Assembly (NCBI GenBank): GCA_016647705.1
Contig: CM028327.1
Coordinates: 43,960,017 to 44,024,016, forward strand
Direction of reading: 5' to 3'
DNA from: Eucommia ulmoides
Lineage: Eukaryota; Streptophyta; Magnoliopsida; Garryales; Eucommiaceae
Length of the DNA stretch: 64,000 nt
Notes under the pieces: model-generated
Told to the model about the DNA's origin: nothing
Seen by the model: only the letters and a program-made list of their open reading frames with translations
The model's database searches: none
Translations under genes and position numbers: made by a program
Shown: positions 51,060 to 63,862 of the stretch, in pieces
How positions within the stretch are numbered: position 1 is the stretch's first letter
How the letters are laid out: each line of letters starts with the position of its first letter

Positions 51060-52130
51060 AAAGATACAAAACATAACAACAAACAAAAGAAATACAAACA
51101 AAGAAAACAACTAGGCTTTTGGACACATATCAAAAGCCCTCTTATCCATCTCTTGTAAGAGAATTTCTTCAATATCTGTACTTGGCGTATCAAGGACTTT
51201 AAAGGTGTAATCTTGACGTGTTCCTTTCTTGGCCAAAATGTCAGCACAACGGTTAGTCTTTCGATGAACAAAATGAAGGGTGTAATTTTTAGACAACATG
51301 AATCTCTTACACTCAATCAGCTCTTTAAATCTATGATTCTTTGGGCATGAATTAGGGAATCAGCTTCAATTGAATCTGTATCAATCTACACTTTAGGAAA
51401 ATCTCTACTTGCTGAAATTTTTATTCCTTCAACAATACTCTTAAGTTTTGTTTCCAACGCTGTGCAACTATCAATATGACCATAGAATTTTATCTTCCAA
51501 GCACCCAAGTTATCTCTCAACGGGCTGCCAAAACATCTTTTGCTTGGATCACCTTTCGCACTTCCATCCGTGTTAAGTTTGAGAAATCCTATTTTAGAAG
51601 GAAACCAAAAAATGGAGGGTCTTTAAATTCATTTAGAAAATTTGATTCCAAGAAAGATTTAGAGACTTCTTGAGAGAATTTTGCAATTCTCGCCAGAGTT
51701 GAGTTAGGAGAATTACACATTCTCTCAATAATCTCTTTATTTCTATCTTTTCAAATTTTCCAATGGTAGCAATAAAACGAAAATAGGAATGGTTAAAAAC
51801 ACTACCTTTAAGTTTGTTTTTAACCCAAACCCAATTTGAGATCCAGGGAATTTTGAAGACCATGACAACCCAGGGGTTTATCCCCACATCACCAATCCGA
51901 CCAAAGATTAATAGTAGTTCCATTTCCAATTTTCCAAGTGTTAGGATTATTCTCAATAGAATATTTATTGCGAATAACCCTAGCCCACAAGCTTTGATTG
52001 TTATTAACAATTTTCTATCCAAGTTTGGCTAAAAAGGTTTTATTATTTGTTCTCGCTTTTCTAATTCCCAAGCCTCCTACATCTTTATTAAGACAAATTT
52101 TATCCCAATTTACCAAAAGGTATTTTTTCA
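51060..52130 (-). pseudogene. L1-type LINE relic (end of RT region plus RNase H)
   Basis: On the minus strand, degenerate frames give in order WDKICLNKDVGGLGIRKA, FLAKLG, SLWARVIRNKYSIENN, TWKIGNGTTINLWSDW (RT thumb and zf-RVT region), and near the end HFVHRKTNRCADILAKKG (RNase H). Stops and frameshifts separate them. This is the 3' part of a plant L1-like non-LTR retrotransposon, long inactive. Confidence 0.8.
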
Positions 52131-52577
52131 AATAGGGTGTTTGTGTGACAAATCTTTTATTTTATTTTTAATTTAAAAAAAATTCTCATATGCAATTGTA
52201 ACTTGTGTTTTAGTCCCGCGTAATAAAAATGGCAGACGACCCAATACACGCGTTGGACATTCGCATTTACATGTGTCTAACTTATGTGCAAAATATTTGT
52301 TAAATGTAACAAATATTACACAAGTATATTACATGTAATTTGTAACTTATAACTAATATTACACAGAGACGTGAGCATATGTGAGACTAATATGTAAGCA
52401 AAAACTAATTTAAGAGATTAAATCAAAATTTATATTTTAAATGGGACCAGTAATAAATTACACCCGCTATTTGAGACTAATAACCAACAATCCCTTATAA
52501 ATATTTTATTATAAATTGACGTATGCACGATACAATCAAAGTTATCAAAGTTATAGAATGTGTAGTTGAATTTTTCC
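52131..52577. other. Intergenic DNA, nothing recognised
   Basis: AT-rich. The words ATGTAACAAATATTACACAA and TAACTAATATTACACAGA recur inverted relative to 29640-29770, hinting at another dispersed repeat. Confidence 0.45.
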
Positions 52578-52587
52578 AAACTATGAG

Positions 52588-52852
52588 AAGTTCTTAACCA
52601 AAAAATTACTATTTTAACTTATATACACAAAACACATAAAATAGGTTTTCAAAATCTGTTTAATGAAAATCGAATTTCGAAAATCCGTTTTCCTAAAAAA
52701 AAATTATGAAAAAAAATACAATTTTGTGGATTGGAAATAGTCAGAGGATTTTCGAAATTCGGTTTTCGATAAATGGATTTTGAAAATCCGAAAATCCGTT
52801 TTATGTGTTTTGTGTATATAAGTATTAAAATAATAATTTTTTGGTTAAGAAC
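52588..52852. mobile_element. Palindromic MITE with 10-bp target duplication
   Basis: The ends GTTCTTAACCAAAAAATTA and TAATTTTTTGGTTAAGAAC are almost perfect inverted repeats extending about 50 bp (TATACACAAAACACATAAAA facing TTTTATGTGTTTTGTGTATA). AAACTATGAG flanks it on both sides (52578-52587 and 52853-52862). The duplication length suggests a Mutator-type element. It lies about 340 bp upstream of the kinesin ATG. Confidence 0.8.
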
Positions 52853-53020
52853 AAACTATGAGGGGTCTCATTGATATTATCAGAAAATAATGGGCTAATT
52901 GAACATATTATCAAATCTTAAGGGCTTAAATGATCATAATAATAGATTGCAGGGACTTCGGAGAGAATTATGTTCCCTTGTGAACCCCAATTTCAATTTA
53001 ACTTCCCCCCAATCCAGATC

Positions 53021-53031
53021 TCCAACGGCTA
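53021..53031 (+). promoter_or_regulatory. MSA element (G2/M) upstream of the kinesin
   Basis: TCCAACGGCTA matches the mitosis-specific activator consensus YCYAACGGYYA at every position. R1R2R3-MYB proteins bind MSA elements to drive G2/M transcription of cytokinesis genes. It sits 160 bp before the ATG, ahead of a (CT)13 leader (53037-53063), and fits a phragmoplast kinesin. Confidence 0.75.
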
Positions 53032-53032
53032 C

Positions 53033-53066
<34 letters not shown>

Positions 53067-53190
53067 TCTATCTCGATTTCGTTGTCTGTTCAAACCCTAA
53101 CTCATTCCTCTCTCTCTCTCTCTTCATTACGAGCTCGCAATCCCTCACTCGCACCATTCCTTCGGCCACAGAAGCATACGGTGGCCTACA

Positions 53191-56100
53191 ATGAAGCACT
53201 TTATGCAAGCACGAGGCGCGATTCTGGGAGAGAGCCACAGCACTGGTACGGACACACCGCCGATGGCGTCGTCGTCGTCCAATTCCGGTTCTGTGAAGCA
53301 GAGATCAGCGTCCAATCGGAAGCAGAAGGTGACCACCAAAGAGAATTCGGATCCGAATTTGCTTTCGGACCCGTCATTGGCTGGAAAACACTCGGCAGGG
53401 GCTAAGATCAAGAGTCCGCTTCCGCCAAGGCCCCCTGGTTCGAATCCTCTCAAGCGGAAGCTCAACGTTGAGTGTGTTCCAGATAATGGCGTTTGTAGAT
53501 CTTCTGATTCGGGAGTTGAAGTAATTCTCTCTCCTCTTTATTTTTCATCTCATATTCTCTCGTCTGTTTGCTGAAAAATAGCAGGAAAATAACTAAGAAC
53601 TACTGGCATCTATGGTTTTCTTTATCTACAACTCTAGTTCGTTTGTCCTTTTAAGCTCAATATGCATAATATTGTGAGCTAGTTCTTCTCCAATTCTCTT
53701 GGCTCTTGCCTATTTGCTCGGAAATGTTTCATGTTACCTCACTATATAATTTATCTAACTTTTCAAGCTTCAGTTTGACTTAAATGAAGTTGGATATAGT
53801 TGGTTTTGCTTAATTCTTTTTCCGCTTGACACTGGTTACTTTTGGATTTTTTCACTCTCTTTACTTAGATTTCACTCTTAACGATTATGGTTTTGTTTTT
53901 TGTTGTATTTTCATGTTCTTATTAGGTTATTGTGAGAATGAGACCACCAAATAAGGATGAAGAAGGAGAGATGATTGTTAAGAAAATTTCAAGTGATTCT
54001 TTATCAATCCTTGGGCATACATTTACTTTTGACTCTGTTGCGGACACTGAGGCAACACAGGCAAGCTATAATTTCTTTGATAATTCCTGGGGATACAGGA
54101 TAATTTGTAAATGTGTTCAACGACTGTATAACAAATACTTTTACAATGCATTCTTCAGTCAGACATATTTCAACTTGTGGGAGCTCCTCTGGTCGAGAAT
54201 TGTCTTGCTGGATTTAATAGTTCTGTATTTGCGTATGGACAGGTAGCTTTTGGTCCATTTCTTGTTAATGTTGTTTGAGTTGTGCATAAAAAATGGTAAA
54301 AAAAAAATGAATTCTGCTTATATTTGTGTTTTCTGTGTCCATTAACACTTTTGAACTTTTCAGACTGGGAGTGGGAAAACCTATACAATGTGGGGACCAG
54401 CCAACGCCTTGTTGGAAGAAAACCTATCAAGTGATCAACAAGGCCTGACACCTCGTGTTTTTGAACGGCTTTTTACGCGCATAAGTGAGGTAAGGTTCTA
54501 GTCTTCTAGTTTATTAAAAAATTATGCTTAGAATATGCAAGTACACTCATAGTTTGTAGGGTGTAAAGGTATCCGAGCTTCATACTCAGTTTTTATTTAT
54601 TTTTTCTAATGCAGGAGCAAACCAAGCAGGCTGACAAACAACTCATGTATCAATGTCGTTGTTCTTTTCTTGAGGTTGGGAAATCTCTTCTGGTCCTTTA
54701 TGTTTGATGACATTATTAAAATTGGTTGTTCACTCAACAAATGTTTAACTTCTTTATACAGATTTACAATGAACAAATCACTGACTTGTTGGATGCAACT
54801 CAAAAGCATCTCCAGGTAACGAGATACAGATCAATTTTGTTTGGTTTTTTAAATAGTTGGTAACCCGGTGTTCTTACATAATTTTTTTTGCCTTCAAGAT
54901 AAGGGAAGATGTCAAAACTGGGTTGTATGTTGAGAATTTGACAGAGGAGTACGTGGGCACAATGAAGGATGTGACACAACTTTTGATAAAGGTAGTTTTT
55001 CTCGCACTTCTCTTTTTCTTTACTAGAATGCGGATGCATTCTTACTTTGGTTTTTATGATTTACTCTTCGTCAAATTTTAAGTGAAATATTGAAACACCA
55101 ACTTTTGAACTTTGTTGCATAAGAAACCGGTTGACATGAATTGATTGGGTAATATATACATCTATATCATATATAAGAGATATATTTATATAGATAGAGC
55201 CTAGAATGTTGTAGCAGTTTGATTTGTATGTCCTTATGGCTGATAAGCAAATATAAACTCCACATGAGTGGCCAAGGCTTTAGAACCAGTGCTATTGATT
55301 TATATATAACCCATCCTTGTTCGACTAATTTCAAGCAGAACTTAATTTTTGTTAGGTAGAAAATGTAGCATAGATATTTGGAGTATGTCTAAAGAAAATT
55401 AGCATGTTTGTGGCCTTAAGAAGGACGTGAGCTGGGAAAAGGAAAAAAGTATATAAGGGGTGGCGGGAGGAGATAAGAAACAAAATTAGGCTTCGTACTT
55501 GAGAGAGAAACTGTCTGGATTCTTCACCATCTCTCATTTAAGAATATGCATTATACATTTCGAATTATTTTTCTCAAATATTCGTCTGCTAATTGATTTC
55601 TATGTTTCGCTATAGTACTTTGGTTCCAACAATTTGGACTTGCTAATCTTAGTGACTAGCCCCGCTTCTCGGAAATAGACATTTAGCATTTCGGTGGATG
55701 CAATGAGTGTTGGAATTGGATTGATGTTGGAATATGCATTATTTTCCATTGGGTCAAGAATATGCATCCTTCTTATTGTATTGGGTTACATTTAGAAATT
55801 ATTGCCGGAATCGAGAATTGCATTCTGGCCTCTTATTTCTTTGGGACTTTAAGTTTGATATGATCTTATTCTTAAATAATCGCAAATAAAAGAAATTAAA
55901 CAAGTATGACTCATATAATAGTTTGAAAGATTTGTAATTCCCATGACTATATGACCACCACTTTTAAATATATTTTCATTTTTCAATCATCACATCCTCT
56001 AGTAGCTTGCAAATTGCAATATTTCATCCTAAAGCAATTACCAATATATATGTTTTTTATTCTTTTAAAAAAATAAAGAAATATTATTATAATCAAATCC

Positions 56101-59100
56101 AAGATTTGCAAGAAGATATTTGGAAAGCATTTTGATTAGAAATCCAACTCAAGAAACATACACATATGGATGGTTCATGCTATTTTGCAAGTAACATGAA
56201 GTACATTGGAGATTATCCTTTGTAAATGACCATATTTCTTGAACTGATTGGTGATTCAATCATTTGATTCTGTGGAGTCTTGTGCACTCATTTCAGTTGA
56301 TTTTTGTTTGTGATATTTTATAATCTTGGTTTATATATGGTGCAGGGATTCTCTAACAGGAGGACTGGTGCAACAAGTATAAATGCTGAGAGTTCCCGAT
56401 CACACAGTGTATTTACTTGTGTTGTTGAATCACGATACAAGGTAATCCAATTGTGCCTCGAGAGTGATATATTTTTTTGCAAATATTTGTGTTACATACT
56501 TCAGTGTATTCCTAGGTGCGTCAGCGTTACATATTATCATTATCATCATTATTTATTTTGTTTCCTCTTTGTGATTTTCTGGTTACTTGATCTCCTTCAT
56601 GCAACAAAAAGTTGTACAAGGAGGTGTAAAGGAGGCATTTCACTCTCCCCAAGGGGAATGTGCTGCTTGAGGCATTTCATTTCTTTTAGAACCACACACT
56701 TATCATGCATTGCCATTCGTTTGAAGTGCATACCCTAGGTTGCAAAGCCTGAGTTTTTTATGCCTGGGTATAGAGAGCCTAGCTTTTAGTTGTCTTTTAC
56801 CTTTCTTATGTACTCTAAACATTTTAGATGTGCTTGCTTCGAGGTGACTCCAATCTGTCTAATTTTTAATTTGTTCATTGTAGAGCAAGGCAGACGGTTT
56901 AAGCTACTTCAAAACTAGTAGAATAAATCTTGTTGATCTTGCGGGATCGGAAAGACAGAAGCTGACAGGCGCAGCTGGAGAACGTCTGAAGGAAGCAGGA
57001 AATATCAATCGATCACTTTCACAACTGGGGTATGGTTTCACCTTTTCATTATTACAATGAGTCATTTATTATTCTTACTTTTGGTGTCTAAAGTGTTTAG
57101 CGCTGACCATATTCTATGAATTTGTTAATCATGCCTTATGTTTTTTATGGTAATTGCTTTTTGTTGTAAAGCTATAGCAACATTTCAGTTGTATCCTTTG
57201 ACTGCGTGGCTTCTGCTGTCTGACTATTTTTTTTGGCACTAATTGTTTTATTCTGCGAGATCTACAGGAACTTGATAAACATTTTGGGGGAAGTTTCCCA
57301 AACGGGAAAGCAAAGGCACATCCCCTACAGAGATTCCAAGCTGACATTTTTGTTGCAGGAATCTCTTGGTGGAAATGCAAAACTGGCAATGGTCTGTGCA
57401 ATTTCTCCAGCACAAAGGTTATTATATGACAGACCCTTGCTCCATCATTCTTTTTTCTCTTTCTGTTTTTCGTCTCTTAAACTTAAAATAATAGACAAGT
57501 TAATACTGCAGCTGTAAGAGTGAGACTTTAAGTACACTGAGATTTGCCAATCGTGCGAAGGCTATCAAGAACAAGGCTGTTGTTAATGAAGAAATGCAGG
57601 ATGATGTGAATGTCTTGCGTGAAGTAATACGGCAACTTAAGGTATATTCTTATGCAGGACTCTGCATGTCTCTCTTTGTGTCTGCGTGTGTGTGTGTATG
57701 TTCATTTTGTCATCAGGCAAGATTTTTATCTAATCAGATACATTAAACAGGATGAACTACTTCAGATGAAGGCAAAGCGTAACCCGACTGATCCAGGTGG
57801 AGGCTCCTTTTCTGGGTGGGATGCTCGCAGAAGCTTGAGTCTCTTGAAGTTTAGCCTCAACCGTCCAATGATGTTACCTCGTATAGATGACGATGGAGAT
57901 GAAGAAATGGAGATTGTTGAAGACGCCAATCATGAAGTTCTTCCACTAGCATTGAATCAAAAGACCATCACTATGGATGAGAACAAACTAGTTATGGCGA
58001 AGGCAAACTCTCAGATTTTGTCCTCTGAAGAAGGAAAGGGGGAACCTCATTCAGAAGTCAAGGACACAGATCTTGATATGGACGATGAAATACCTGACCA
58101 AGTTGATAGGCATGAAATGCTGATTGACAATTGTGGAGATCCTAGTGCAAATCCACTATGTTTTTCCAGCAGCGGCGTACTAAACAATTGTGATACCACC
58201 GCTGGTAATGAAGAAAAGAATTTGATCCATTCATCTGTAAAGATACTTGATAAACATCTTTCTAGACAGCCCAATGAGGTGTTTCTTTCGTCCTCTGTTA
58301 ATAAGCTGCTAAATGGAGAATTCCCAAGTAACATCGTGGGGGATGGTTCTGCAGGCCATGCTGCTTCAGACAGTGCAATGGAAGACGGGACAAATTCTTT
58401 GAATGTCTTGGATAATTCTAACCTTAGCATAGTTCCATGCAATGTGTCCCCAGACCGTAAATCTCCTACTCCAAGTGTTTCACCAAAAGTTAGTAACAGC
58501 AGCAGGAAGAGTGTTAGGACCTCATCAGTGGTAACTGCTTCCAGTTCAGGTTCAAAAGGCTTACGATTATCTTTTTCGGAGCCCCCAAAAGGCAGCTGTT
58601 TGAAGGATCAATCTATTCTAAGAAGTAAAAAATCGTTGGTATCAACTGAACATTTGGCTGCTAGTCTGCATTGTGGCCTCGAAATTCTCAATAGTCATCG
58701 CCAGAGTTCTGCTATGGCACGTTCATCGTTTAGGTTCTACAAACCTGCAGATATTATGCCACTGTTGCCCACAAAGAAAGTTGATGTGGGCATTCAAACT
58801 CAAGTACAGGATAATGAGTTAAAGGAAGAGGACAAGATGGTATACATGTGCAGTAACTGCAAGAATAGGAATTCTCAAGAGCTCAAAGATGCTGGCGATT
58901 GTTCAAAGCTGCAGTTGGTACCTATTGATGGGTCACAGTCAGCTGACAAATCCAAGAAGCTTGTTCCAAAGGTATGTTTCAAGGCACTGAGGTAGTGTTT
59001 GGTGAATGGAATTGAAACTTTGGAATCGGAATCAGAAATGAACTTGAGTCAATTTTTAGATTTTTACATGCGTTCATCAGAAATTCTAATTCTTAAGCCA

Positions 59101-62052
59101 CAATTGTGTCAAACCAAATGCAAACCAAAAGGAATTTACTGAACTTATTTCTTCTCATCGTTGTGCTTATGTATGTCTAACATTTTCATTATCCTGCAGG
59201 CAGTAGAAAAAGTTTTGGCAGGAGCTATTAGGAGAGAGATGGCCTTAGAAGAATTTTGTGCCAAGCAAACTTCTGAAATCATCCATCTTAATCGTTTGGT
59301 GATTCCCCGTCTGTTAATCAAGCTGTTGTGTAGACTGAAATTTTTATTATCCATTTGACCCTTTCTGGCAATGAATTACAGGTCCAACAGTACAAACATG
59401 AGCGGGAATGCAATGTTATAATTGGGCAAACACGGGAAGATAAAATTGCTCGCCTTGAAAGCTTAATGGATGGAATTTTGTCTACTAAGGAGTTCATGGA
59501 GGATGAATTGGAATGCTTGAAAAATGAGCATAAGGTATGTAATCAGATTCATTCAAATTTCATTTGGGCTGACAAATATTTTAGATTAAGTTCTTATTCT
59601 TGCCTTAATTTTATCTGAATACCTTATGTTTGTCACAGCTATTGAAGGAAAAGTATGATAACCATCCCGAAGTTTTAAGAACTAAAATTGAGTTAAGAAG
59701 AGTTCAAGATGAGCTAGAACAGTATCGAAACTTCTATGATTTGGGTGAGAGGGATGTGTTGCTGGAAGAAGTTCAAGATTTAAGAAGCCAGCTACAATAT
59801 TATGTGGACTCTTCCCCAAAGTCAACCCGTAAACACGGCCCTTTTCTACAGTTAACATATCCATGTGAGCCAAATGCGGCTTCACCTTTATGTACAGTTG
59901 TGGAGTCTACTGAGGAGGAGACTGCTGATCAAAAACTTGAGAGGGAGAGAAGCCTCTGGACTGAAACAGAGAGCAAGTGGATTTCTATTGCAGAAGAATT
60001 AAGAATTGAACTTGAAGCGAGTCAGTCACTTGTTGAAAAGCAAAAGCAAGAACTAAATATGGAGAAGAAATGCTCAGAAGAGCTCAAAGAAGCACTGCAG
60101 ATAGCCATTGAAGGTCATGCACGCATGCTCGAACATTATGCCGAACTTGAGGAGAAACACATTCACTTGCTCAATAGGCAAAGGAACATTCAGGATTGTA
60201 TAGATGATGTCAAGAAAGCTGCTACCAAAGCTGGAGTGAGAGGTGCTGAAACTAGATTTATAAATGCCCTTTGTGCTGAAATTGCAGCATTAAAAGCGGA
60301 ACGAGAAAAAGAGCGAAGGTATTTTAGAGATGAGAATAAAGGCCTTCAAGCACAACTGAGAGATACTGCTGAAGCTGTACAGGCAGCTGGCGAATTACTT
60401 GTAAGGCTCAAGGAAACAGAAGAATCTCTTGCTGGTGCTGAGGTGAGTTGTATTCGTTGTATTTGTATGTTTTTATTTCACATTTTTGGCATCACATTTT
60501 TCATTTCTGCTTTGAGAGTTTATTTTGCTATTGTTTTTCCCTTTTTATTATGTGAAAAAAAAGACCTTACTTTGTTGCTCATTGTGTATGCTGCATAACC
60601 AGTTTTTTAGTCCATGAGCGGCTTAAGATGGTTAGTTTATGTACTCTACAACCCAAAGCTAAGCCCTACACATGATGCAATACAACTTTCATTCAACAAA
60701 AAGTTCTAGAGCCTTTTCTATTTATCCATATCTGGCCCTATTTTCAAACTTCTGCATGGTGCTAATTGCATTTTAATTTTTTTTTTTTTTTTTTTGTAAT
60801 TCATACAATTGTCGGTTATATGAAAGAATACCCGTTATGAAGCTTGCATGGTATGGTGCATGTCAAATCACGTTGCCCCATGTACTTATGTGGATCCCAC
60901 CCACCACTAGTAACTACTTATTAAATGAAACCCGCATGAAAAAATAAATACTTCTTTGGCCAGTTGCACCATGTAGCATGCTGATGTAGCGTAACGGTTG
61001 CATCTATTATTTTCTCCAGTTATACCTATATTGAAGATAAAGTAATTTGGTGCCTCTTCGCACATTTTTTGTTGTTCTACAAAGCTATTTTGCAGATAAA
61101 AATACCATTTTTTCTTGCGTCTAATCTAAAACAAAAATGATGTATTTACATGATGTTGCTCAACTTTTTATGTAGTACGTTGAGATTTGTTGGCTTCAAA
61201 ACGTTGAAGCGCATGTTAACAATTGATTAATGATCTCCACAATACTAGTTCCTTTCCTACATATTATATATGCTTAAAATATAAGTTTTTTGCCTCTCGT
61301 TGTTGCTTATTGTTGAATGCCATATCATTTGTGTATCCTGATTCTGAGTTAGATATAAGCCTATAGACAATCCTTATCTTACAAGGCGTCTTTTGAGAGT
61401 GAGTTAGACCAATCGGGTTCCTGCATGGTATCAGAGCTATGACTCTTTTCTGATGTTGGGTGTGTTGAATCCCACATCGTTGGGCTCCCCGGGGGCATGT
61501 TGAATCCCACATCAATGTTGGGCCTCCGATATCCGTTCACAGTGGTTTGTCAAAAAGTCCACCTTGAGCATGAGGGGGCTTGTGTTACCTGATCGTGAGC
61601 TATTATATATAAGCCTAGAGGCAATCCTCATCTTACAAGGCGTCTTTTGAGAGTGAAATAGGCCAATTGGATTCCTCTACTTATTGATGTGATATATCTA
61701 ATCTTAGTTATATTTAATTTTGAAAATTTTGCAGAAGCGAGCAGCCAAGGCTGAGCAAGAAACTATGGATGCTTACAACAAGATTGACAAGTTGAAGAGA
61801 AAACACGAAAGTGAGATAAGCAACATGAAGCAGTTACACACTGAGTCCCGTTTGCCTCAAAAAGAGGCACCAAAACCTGTTTATGATGACTCAGAAATCC
61901 CCAAATATGATGCAACAGACGTCCACACCTCGAGTGATCAGCAATGGAAAGAGGAATTCGAGCCTTTTTATAAAGAAGAGGAGGAGTTATTATCGAGAGT
62001 AGCAGAACAACCGTCATCGTGGTTTTCTGGTTATGACCGTTGCAACATATAG
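53191..62052 (+). CDS. KIN12A: Kinesin-12 phragmoplast motor (PAKRP1/KIN12A-KIN12B type)
   Basis: In Arabidopsis these plus-end motors organise phragmoplast microtubules at the midzone during cytokinesis. Exons: 53191-53520, 53926-54060, 54159-54242, 54364-54489, 54615-54674, 54762-54815, 54899-54991, 56346-56441, 56884-57029, 57268-57417, 57512-57641, 57751-58971, 59200-59298, 59382-59534, 59639-60442, 61735-62052. They join to 1332 residues, close to PAKRP1 (about 1300). The motor follows SNPLKRKLN (VIVRMRP from 111), with P-loop GQTGSGKT (182-189), switch I NAESSRSH (307-314) and switch II DLAGSE (344-349). A Ser-rich middle and a C-terminal coiled coil end in [10 protein letters not shown], the PAKRP1 terminus. 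Intron 2 has a GC donor (CAG/GCAAGC). The last intron holds a TRIM. KIN12A versus KIN12B cannot be decided. Confidence 0.95.
61311..61679 (+). mobile_element. TRIM element copy 1, in the last kinesin intron
   Basis: This is a miniature LTR element. The left LTR (61311-61425, 115 bp) starts TGTTGAATGCC and ends GGGTTCCTGCA, followed at once by the tRNA-Met primer site TGGTATCAGAGC (61426-61437). A short non-coding interior and a second LTR missing its first 18 bp (to 61679) complete it. The exact 5-bp duplication CTTAT flanks it (61306-61310, 61680-61684). It lies in intron 60443-61734 in the sense direction. Confidence 0.85.
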
Positions 62053-62663
62053 TTAAAGAGCCTAAAATTTACCCCATATGTACCAAATTACTAATAACAG
62101 TATCTGTTGTATATCTCTGCAATTATATGCGCATTTTTTTGGGCTTTTCAGTTCTATTTTTCTATCAATTTTGTATTCAATTTGGATAAACAAGTTGAGT
62201 GAATGAATGATTGAATGATTCTTCATCCTTTTTTTTTTTTTTTTTTTAAATTCTTGTATTCTCGAAACCTTGATGCTCGACTTGGATTTCTTAATGAAAC
62301 AGGCTTAACTCGTGTCGGTGCAAATGGGCAAATTTGGCAAGAATTTGCTGCACAATTTTGAGCCCACCTGCCTAACAATTTTGTGCACGATCTGGATCCC
62401 ATGGCCCAGGTAAATATGCCTTAGATAAAGCTATACTGAGTTTCAGCTATATGCTGCATTAAAACTCCTGTTTGCATAGGGCTGCAAGTGATCTAAAATT
62501 ACCATATTGTTGCTTAGGATCCCAACAAGTTATGGATAGGGTGGGCCCACTTTTTGATATATATATATATATATATATATTAAAGCAACTCAATTTTTAT
62601 CTCATGAGATATTTTACGTAGTAAGATCATATTTTCGATCCAACAACTCATATATAATGCAAA

Positions 62664-63078
62664 TGTTGAATCTTACATTGATGTTAGGCCCTCTGATATC
62701 TGTTAGCAGTGGTTTGTCAAAGTCCACCTTGCACGAGTTGAATCCCATATCGCTTGTGGTACCTGATCTTAAGGTATGTACAAATCTAGAGGCATTCATC
62801 CTCTTTCGAGACATCTTTTGAGAGTGAGTTAAACCCATTGGGTTTGTACATGGTATCTGAGACACATATCTAATGTTGGGTTTGTTGAATCCCACATCAA
62901 TGTTGGGGCCCCCCCGATATCCGTTCGCAGTGGATTGAAGTTCGCTCTGCGCGTAAGAGGGCGTGTTGAATCCCACATTGCTTTTGTTATTTGATCTTGA
63001 GCTATATATTAGTCTAGAGGCATTCATTTTCTTTTAAGGCGTATTTTGAGAGTGAGTTAGACCCATTGGATTTTTGCA
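62664..63078 (+). mobile_element. TRIM element copy 2, rearranged
   Basis: The order is interior fragment (62664-62735), LTR (about 62736-62850), primer site TGGTATCTGAGAC (62851-62863), interior, LTR (62964-63078, 115 bp). The flanks GCAAA and CCAAA match at 4 of 5 bases. An interior-LTR-interior-LTR order suggests unequal recombination of a tandem copy. It lies downstream of the kinesin gene. Confidence 0.75.
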
Positions 63079-63637
63079 CCAAATGGCAATATATTTTTCG
63101 TTTACAGCAATTAGATGAATACAACATAACTAGAGAATATATGTATATATATATTATATGCATAGATATATTGATGTTAAGAAGGTTGGATTGGATCATT
63201 TATTTGTCTGGTTGGGGTGGTGTCAAGAGGATAGGGGGCATTCTCGTCAAGTGGATTATAGAAGGCCATGTCCCATTTGCTTTTTGTGTCATGTAGAAGG
63301 CCAAAAACAATGTGTCCACACCACAAGTACTTAGTTTTGGCAGCCCCGGGAGAAGAGTCTTTCATGCCATGGAGACCACAAAACAGGTAGCTTGTGGCCT
63401 TGTCTTTTCTTAGACATGTCTATTTCCCCTACCTATGGACCCTGTTCCCCCCCCCCCCCCCCCCCCCCCTCGTCCTCCTTTCCTTAGTTTACTTAGAACA
63501 AACCCTAAACACCCATGGTTCTTTTGGGAAGAGCTAAAGAAAAAGAAATTCCATTTGAAGTCGTGAAATAGATCGAGTTGGATTATTGCAGGGCTCTGTC
63601 AGGTTTATAGTTGAAATGTAATGTCAGGTATAGTTTT
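63079..63637. other. Intergenic DNA with a 23-nt poly-C run
   Basis: No gene was seen. An uninterrupted C run lies at 63447-63469. Confidence 0.6.
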
Positions 63638-63862
63638 TGTGGAAACTCAATGGAACTAACTCACTCTCAAAAGACGCCTTGAAAGAGGTGAATTCTTTTA
63701 GATTTATATATAGCTCAGGATCAGGTAACAGAAGTGATTGGGGGTTCAACATGCCCCTTAACACATATCGGGAGGCCAAACATCGCGAACAACATCTGAT
63801 GAACTTTGATAAACCATTGCGAATGGATATCGGGAGGCCAAACATCAATGTGGGATTCAACA
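63638..63862 (-). mobile_element. TRIM element copy 3, minus strand, deleted
   Basis: It starts TGTGGAAACTC and ends GGGATTCAACA, flanked by the exact 5-bp duplication GTTTT (63633-63637, 63863-63867). On the minus strand it is an interior part (GATGTTTGGCCTCCCGATAT, duplicated) followed by one LTR (63751-63638, 114 bp). The first LTR and the primer site are missing. Confidence 0.8.

Noticed and set aside
58047-58442. Minus-strand frame of 131 codons
   Set aside because: It is the antisense shadow of the large kinesin exon 57751-58971.
53191-62052. POK-type kinesin-12 (KIN12C/D) or KIN12E
   Set aside because: The length (1332), MKHFM start and [10 protein letters not shown] end are those of PAKRP1/PAKRP1L, not the much larger POK proteins.
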